64,000 nucleotides of DNA from Actinospineispora eucalypti (GTDB lineage Bacteria; Actinomycetota; Actinomycetes; Mycobacteriales; Pseudonocardiaceae), in contig JACHMT010000004.1 of the NCBI GenBank assembly GCA_014208095.1, positions 124,001 through 188,000 of the forward strand. Reading direction: 5' to 3'. Shown one piece after another: positions 59,962-64,000 of this stretch. The notes under the pieces are model-generated. The model had not been told where the DNA came from, searched no databases, and worked only from the letters and a program-made list of their open reading frames with translations. How positions within the stretch are numbered: the first letter of the stretch is position 1; each line of letters starts with the position of its first letter. The translations under genes were made by a program, and so were the position numbers.

Positions 59962-61380
59962 GTGAGTCTGCGCCTGTACGACACGGCCACCAGAGGGCAG
60001 CGGGAGTTCATCCCGGTGCGGTCCGGGGCGGCGTCGATCTATGTCTGTGGCGCAACCGTGCAGGGGATGCCGCACATCGGGCACGTGCGCAGCGGTCTCA
60101 ACTATGACGTCATGCGCCGGTGGCTGCACCACCAGGGGCTGGACGTCACACTCGTGCGAAATGTCACTGACATCGACGACAAGATTCTGACCAAGGCCGC
60201 GGAGCACCAAAGGCCGTGGTGGGAATGGGCGGCCACGCACGAGCGGGCGTTCGACGCGGCGTACGAGGCGCTGGGTTGCCTCCCCCCGTCCATCGGCCCC
60301 CGGGCCACCGGGCACGTGCCGCAGATGATCGAGCTGATGCAGCGGCTGATCGACTCCGGGCACGCCTACGCCGTGGACTGTGGCGACGTGTACTTCTCGG
60401 TGCCCTCGTACGCCGACTACGGGCGGCTTTCCGGGCAGCGGCCGGAGGACATGCAGCAGGGCGAGGGCGCCGGCGGGGCCAAGCGGGACCCGCACGACTT
60501 CACCCTGTGGAAGGCGGCCAAGCCCGGCGAGCCGTGCTGGCCGACGCCGTGGGGCGACGGGCGGCCCGGCTGGCACCTGGAGTGCTCGGCCATGGCCACC
60601 CGCTACCTGGGCTCCGAGTTCGACATCCACGGCGGCGGGCTGGACCTGGTGTTCCCGCACCACGAGAACGAGCGGGCGCAGTCCCGGGCGGCCGGCGACG
60701 GGTTCGCCCGGTACTGGACGCACAACGCCTGGGTCACCCTCGGCGGGGACAAGATGTCCAAGTCGCTGGGCAACACGCTGTCCATCGACGTGCTGCTGAC
60801 CCGGGTGCGCGGTGCCGAGCTGCGCTACTACCTGGTCTCGCCGCACTACCGGTCGATGATCGAGTACTCGGACGCGGCGCTGTCCGAGGCGGTGGCCGCG
60901 TACCGGCGGATCGAGTCGTTTCTGCACCGGGTGCGGGAGCGTATCGGCGCGCCGGAGCGGGCCGCGCGGGTCGCGGAGACCGGGCTGGGCGCGGAGTTCG
61001 CCGCCGCGATGGACGACGACCTCGGCACCCCGGGTGCGGTGGCCGCGATCCACGGCGCGGTCCGGGAGGGCAACGCCGCACTGGACGCCGGCGACCGGGA
61101 CGCCGCCGCGGCGGCCGCCGGCCAGGTGCGCGCGATGACCGACCTGCTCGGCCTGGACCCGCTCTCCGAGCGGTGGGCGGGCGGCGCGGGGTCGCGGGCG
61201 GACGCCGCCGCCACGGCCGCGTTGTCCGCGCTGGTTGCGGACCTGCTCGCGCAACGAACGGACGCCCGGGCGCGCCGCGACTTCGCGGCGGCCGACAACA
61301 TCCGGGCGCGCCTGCTGGCCGCCGGCGTCGTGGTCGAGGACACCCGGGACGGCGCCACCTGGACACTGAAGGACGGTTGA
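59962..61380 (+). CDS. cysS: Cysteinyl-tRNA synthetase
   Basis: This 472-aa class I synthetase charges tRNA(Cys). VCGATVQGMPHIGHV carries the zinc Cys and HIGH box, GWHLECSAMA and FPHHENE give the other zinc ligands, and DKMSKSLGN is the KMSKS loop. GTG 59962 (VSLRLYDTATRGQREFIPV) is the right start; the frame is open upstream into the foldback element but that part is low-complexity repeat. The order ispF-cysS-rlmB is conserved. Confidence 0.96.
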   Translation: MSLRLYDTATRGQREFIPVRSGAASIYVCGATVQGMPHIGHVRSGLNYDVMRRWLHHQGLDVTLVRNVTDIDDKILTKAAEHQRPWWEWAATHERAFDAAYEALGCLPPSIGPRATGHVPQMIELMQRLIDSGHAYAVDCGDVYFSVPSYADYGRLSGQRPEDMQQGEGAGGAKRDPHDFTLWKAAKPGEPCWPTPWGDGRPGWHLECSAMATRYLGSEFDIHGGGLDLVFPHHENERAQSRAAGDGFARYWTHNAWVTLGGDKMSKSLGNTLSIDVLLTRVRGAELRYYLVSPHYRSMIEYSDAALSEAVAAYRRIESFLHRVRERIGAPERAARVAETGLGAEFAAAMDDDLGTPGAVAAIHGAVREGNAALDAGDRDAAAAAAGQVRAMTDLLGLDPLSERWAGGAGSRADAAATAALSALVADLLAQRTDARARRDFAAADNIRARLLAAGVVVEDTRDGATWTLKDG

Positions 61381-61388
61381 TCAAGTAA

Positions 61389-62342
61389 ATGGCGGGCAAC
61401 TCACGCCGCAAGGGCGCGGTCCGCAAGCCGGGGACGAAGAAGGGGCCGACCGCTGGCTCCGGCGGCCAGCGCCGCCGGTCGCTGGAGGGCAAGGGCCCGA
61501 CCCCGCCGGCCGAGTTACGCCCCGGCCACCCGGCACAGAAGCGCGCCGCCGCGGTGGCCAAGAAGCTCACCCGCAAGAAGTTCGGCAAACGGGACACCGA
61601 CGGGCCGGAGACGGTCTTCGGGCGCAACCCCGTGGTCGAGTGTCTGCGGGCGAAGGTGCCGGCCACCGCGCTGCACGTGGCCCTGAACACCAGCGCGGAC
61701 GAGCGGATCGCCGAGGCGGTCCGGCTGGCCGCCGAAGCCGGCGTCGCCATCCTCGAGGTGCCGAGGACCGAGCTGGACCGGATGGCCAACGGCGCCCTGC
61801 ACCAGGGCATCGGGCTGACCGTGCCGCCGTTCGAGTACGCCCACCCCGATGAGCTGCTGGAAACCGCGCAGGACGCCGACCGTCCGCCGCTGATCGTCGC
61901 GCTGGACGGGGTGACCGACCCGCGCAACCTGGGCGCGGTGGTCCGCTCGGCGACCGCGTTCGGCGCGCACGGGGTGCTGCTGCCGCAGCGCCGCTCCGCC
62001 GGGGTGACCGCCGTGGCCTGGCGTACCTCCGCCGGCACGGCCGCGCGGCTGCCGGTGGCGCGCGCGGTGAACCTCACCCGCACGCTGCGCGAGTACGCCA
62101 CCGCCGGCCTTATGGTGGCCGGCCTGGATGCCGACGGCAAGGTGCCGCTGGACGAGTTCCACCTGGCCACCGACCCGCTGGTGATCGTGGTCGGTTCGGA
62201 GGGCAAGGGGCTGTCCCGGCTGGTCAGGGAAACCTGCGACGTGACCGTCTCGATCCCGATGGACGGCCCGGCGGAGTCGCTGAACGCCTCGGTGGCGGCC
62301 GGGGTGCTGCTGGCCGAGATCTCCCGCCGCCGCCGGAACTGA
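61389..62342 (+). CDS. rlmB: 23S rRNA 2'-O-ribose methyltransferase, TrmH/SpoU family
   Basis: This 317-aa SPOUT enzyme is predicted to methylate G2251 of 23S rRNA. A basic N-terminal extension (about 1-70, Lys/Arg/Gly-rich) precedes the substrate-binding domain (TVFGRNPVVECLRAK) and the knotted catalytic domain: LDGVTDPRNLGAVVRSA, VVGSEGKGLSRLVRETCD and SIPMDGPAESLNASVAAGVLL, the three SpoU motifs. It is 8 bp after cysS, probably one operon. Confidence 0.93.
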   Translation: MAGNSRRKGAVRKPGTKKGPTAGSGGQRRRSLEGKGPTPPAELRPGHPAQKRAAAVAKKLTRKKFGKRDTDGPETVFGRNPVVECLRAKVPATALHVALNTSADERIAEAVRLAAEAGVAILEVPRTELDRMANGALHQGIGLTVPPFEYAHPDELLETAQDADRPPLIVALDGVTDPRNLGAVVRSATAFGAHGVLLPQRRSAGVTAVAWRTSAGTAARLPVARAVNLTRTLREYATAGLMVAGLDADGKVPLDEFHLATDPLVIVVGSEGKGLSRLVRETCDVTVSIPMDGPAESLNASVAAGVLLAEISRRRRN

Positions 62343-62420
62343 GTTCGCCGCTCCGCCGGCCGGCTCGGATTCCGGCAAACCGCTCTCAGCGAGTGCGGCG
62401 GCCGATTATTGTGCGCCGGT

Positions 62421-63647
62421 GTGACCACGTGGAGCGGCGGAGGGCTGTCCCTCGACCTGAGCACCCGGCCGAGGTACCAGCTGGGCCGGTCGCTGGTGGC
62501 CGGCGTGGTCGGTCTCGCCTTCATCGTCTGGGCGGCCGGTGACGGCGCCGAGTCGGTGGTCGACAAGGTCGGGGCGGGCGGCGTCGGCGCGGCGCTGCTG
62601 GCCGCGGCCCTGTGGTGGCTCGGCCGGCTGCTGAGCGGTTGGCGGCGGGCGACGTTGACGATCGACAGGGCCGGGGTGGGTTACCGGGGAACGACGATCG
62701 GCTGGTCGGAGCTGAGCTCGGTCGGCCTGGTCGCCGTCAACCCGGAGCACAGTCCCGTCGGCTATCTGGTGCTGAGCCCGCCCGACCCGGAGTTCGGTGC
62801 CCGCCACCCGGCGTTGCGCGCCCATTACTTCGCCCCCGACGACACGTTCCGCATCGAGCTGGGCGCCGGGCCGGACACCCTGCACCGGGTGCATGCCGCG
62901 CTCGCCACGTTCGCCGGATCTCGCTATCGCGGGCCGACCGACCCGGTTGGCCCGGCCGGTCTGGCCCACGCGACCGGCCCGGCCGGCCTCGTCGACCCGG
63001 CGGCCCGTGCGCCCGAACCGGCAGAACCGCCGGATCCGTCCGAACCGCCGGATCCGTCCCAACCGCCGGATCCGTCCGAACCGCCCGGCCGGGCGCTCGG
63101 CGAACTGCGGGTGAAACTGCCCGGACAGTCCAGTTCGAGGCTGCTGATCGGGGGCCTGCTCTGCCTGGCCTTCGGCTGGGCCGGCATCCTGGGCGGGCTG
63201 ACCGGCCGGATCGAGGGGGCGCCACCGATCGCGGGTGTGCTGGTGGGTGCGCTGTTCGCCCTGCTCGGGGCGGCGTCGCTGACCGCGCTCGGGGGGAAGA
63301 ACCACTGGTGGCTGCTGGTCGGCCCGGCCGGGGTACGGATGGAGGGCGACGGCGGGTTCACCGTGCGGTGGGACGAGCTGACGGCCGTCTACCTGCACCA
63401 ACGCCGGGTGCGTGACCGGTACGGCCGGGTTCCGCCGCAAGGGCTGCTGGCCCTGTTGCCCGCCGACCCCGGTTTCGGCGACCGGCATCCGGAGATGTCG
63501 ACGCTGCGGGACGCGGAGGGCGTCTACACGGTGGAACTCGGCCAGGGAACTGACGCATTCGGCCAGCTGGACCAGGCTCTGCGGCTGCTGGCCGGCCGCC
63601 GCTACGCCGGGATCCAGGACCGGTGGCGAGGCCTGAACCTCACCTAG
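62421..63647 (+). CDS. Two-part membrane protein with duplicated domain, unknown function
   Basis: This 408-aa protein starts at GTG 62421. The halves look alike: two hydrophobic helices (about 26-42 and 53-70; 237-257 and 265-285), followed by a PH-like strand pattern (ATLTIDRAGVGYRGTTIGWSELSSV; WWLLVGPAGVRMEGDGGFTVRWDELTAV) and ALATFAGSRYRG / ALRLLAGRRYAG. A Pro-rich EPPDPS repeat linker joins them. The duplication suggests an internal gene duplication; no family name is certain. It overlaps the next gene tail to tail by 8 nt. Confidence 0.75.
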   Translation: MTTWSGGGLSLDLSTRPRYQLGRSLVAGVVGLAFIVWAAGDGAESVVDKVGAGGVGAALLAAALWWLGRLLSGWRRATLTIDRAGVGYRGTTIGWSELSSVGLVAVNPEHSPVGYLVLSPPDPEFGARHPALRAHYFAPDDTFRIELGAGPDTLHRVHAALATFAGSRYRGPTDPVGPAGLAHATGPAGLVDPAARAPEPAEPPDPSEPPDPSQPPDPSEPPGRALGELRVKLPGQSSSRLLIGGLLCLAFGWAGILGGLTGRIEGAPPIAGVLVGALFALLGAASLTALGGKNHWWLLVGPAGVRMEGDGGFTVRWDELTAVYLHQRRVRDRYGRVPPQGLLALLPADPGFGDRHPEMSTLRDAEGVYTVELGQGTDAFGQLDQALRLLAGRRYAGIQDRWRGLNLT

Positions 63648-64000
63648 CCGCGGCCCGGGGCCGGACCCGGGCGACCACCCGGCAGGCCAGGTAGCACAGG
63701 AAGATCAGCGTGGCCACGTACCCGGAGATCGGCAGGCCCGGGGCCAGGGAGAGCACCGTGCCACCGAGCAGGGACAGTTCGGCGAAGATCACCGCGAGCA
63801 GCGTGACCACCACCGGGTTGGAGGAAACCCGGGCCGCCGCCGCCCCGGGGGTGACCATCACCGCGAGCACCAGGATGGCGCCGACGGCGGGGACCGCGAG
63901 CGCGGTGGTCAGCCCGATCAGCACGGCGAACATCGGGGACAGCCAGTGCACCGGAACGCCGCGCGCGGCGGCCACCGCCGGGTCGGTGCTGGCGAACAGC
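63640..64000 (-). CDS. Metal ABC transporter permease, C-terminal part (window edge)
   Basis: About 120 residues of a ZnuB/MntB-type (ABC-3) permease remain, with the 5' end outside the window. FASTDPAVAAARGVPVHWL, then VGAILVLAVMVTPGAAAARVSS and LSLAPGLPISGYVATLIF, are typical of manganese/zinc permeases of this family. Four membrane segments are visible. The metal specificity cannot be seen; the ATPase and binding protein should lie beyond the right edge. Confidence 0.85.
   Translation of the reverse strand, partial: LFASTDPAVAAARGVPVHWLSPMFAVLIGLTTALAVPAVGAILVLAVMVTPGAAAARVSSNPVVVTLLAVIFAELSLLGGTVLSLAPGLPISGYVATLIFLCYLACRVVARVRPRAAAR

Overview
The window is high-GC actinobacterial chromosome, most likely from a member of the Pseudonocardiaceae or a close relative. 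GTG starts are frequent, genes overlap by 4 nt (GTGA/ATGA), and actinobacterial signature genes are present (lsr2, carD, mhuD, clpC, a DUF3558 lipoprotein and an EspG/PPE-type ESX module). From memory, the backbone gene order matches a conserved block of Mycobacterium tuberculosis (about Rv3579 to Rv3628): ppa, dacB, zincin, tilS, hpt, ftsH, folE-folP-folB-folK, DUF3180, DUF2520, panC-panD-coaX, lysS, lsr2, clpC, mhuD, hydrolase, mutY, radA, lpqE-like, carD, ispD-ispF, cysS, rlmB. Species cannot be fixed from the sequence alone.

Layout. 0-20.3 kb is accessory and metabolic: acyl-CoA ligase, selenium-binding-protein family oxidase, Fe/Mn superoxide dismutase, tandem P450s, an orphan molybdenum hydroxylase large subunit, a four-gene ESX-type module (11.2-14.3 kb, AT-richer at its start), and acyl-CoA genes (MaoC, thiolase, two crotonases, VOC protein, MFS exporter). 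20.5-42.3 kb is the housekeeping core: pyrophosphatase, peptidoglycan carboxypeptidase, TilS, Hpt, FtsH, folate operon, PrsW, pantothenate/CoA genes, LysRS, Lsr2, ClpC. 42.4-51.1 kb is an accessory insert between clpC and mhuD: aldehyde dehydrogenase with its GAF-type regulator, cupin, GntR regulator, a membrane protein, a HExxH-type putative peptide-modifying enzyme with a 50-residue peptide gene behind it, and a sirtuin. 51.1-64 kb returns to core: mhuD, hydrolase, mutY, radA, lipoprotein, carD, ispD, ispF, cysS, rlmB, then a metal ABC permease cut by the window end.

The most notable points are these. (1) A family of about 280-400 bp foldback elements lies in four intergenic regions; they share outer arms, and three share an inner stem while the fourth carries a different one. 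(2) An HExxH enzyme of the putative peptide beta-hydroxylase type is followed by an unannotated 50-aa peptide, a candidate RiPP-like pair. (3) ispD has three in-frame 57-bp repeats and lacks several expected catalytic residues. (4) disA is missing from beside radA, where a repeat-rich gene now runs 68 nt into the radA 3' end. (5) radA and the sirtuin have no ATG/GTG/TTG start at the position their families need; CTG is the best candidate in both. (6) A 22-bp repeat family lies at two gene ends, and hairpin terminators with a shared CGTGAGTG core lie between two convergent gene pairs. No rRNA, tRNA, CRISPR array, insertion sequence or phage genes were seen.
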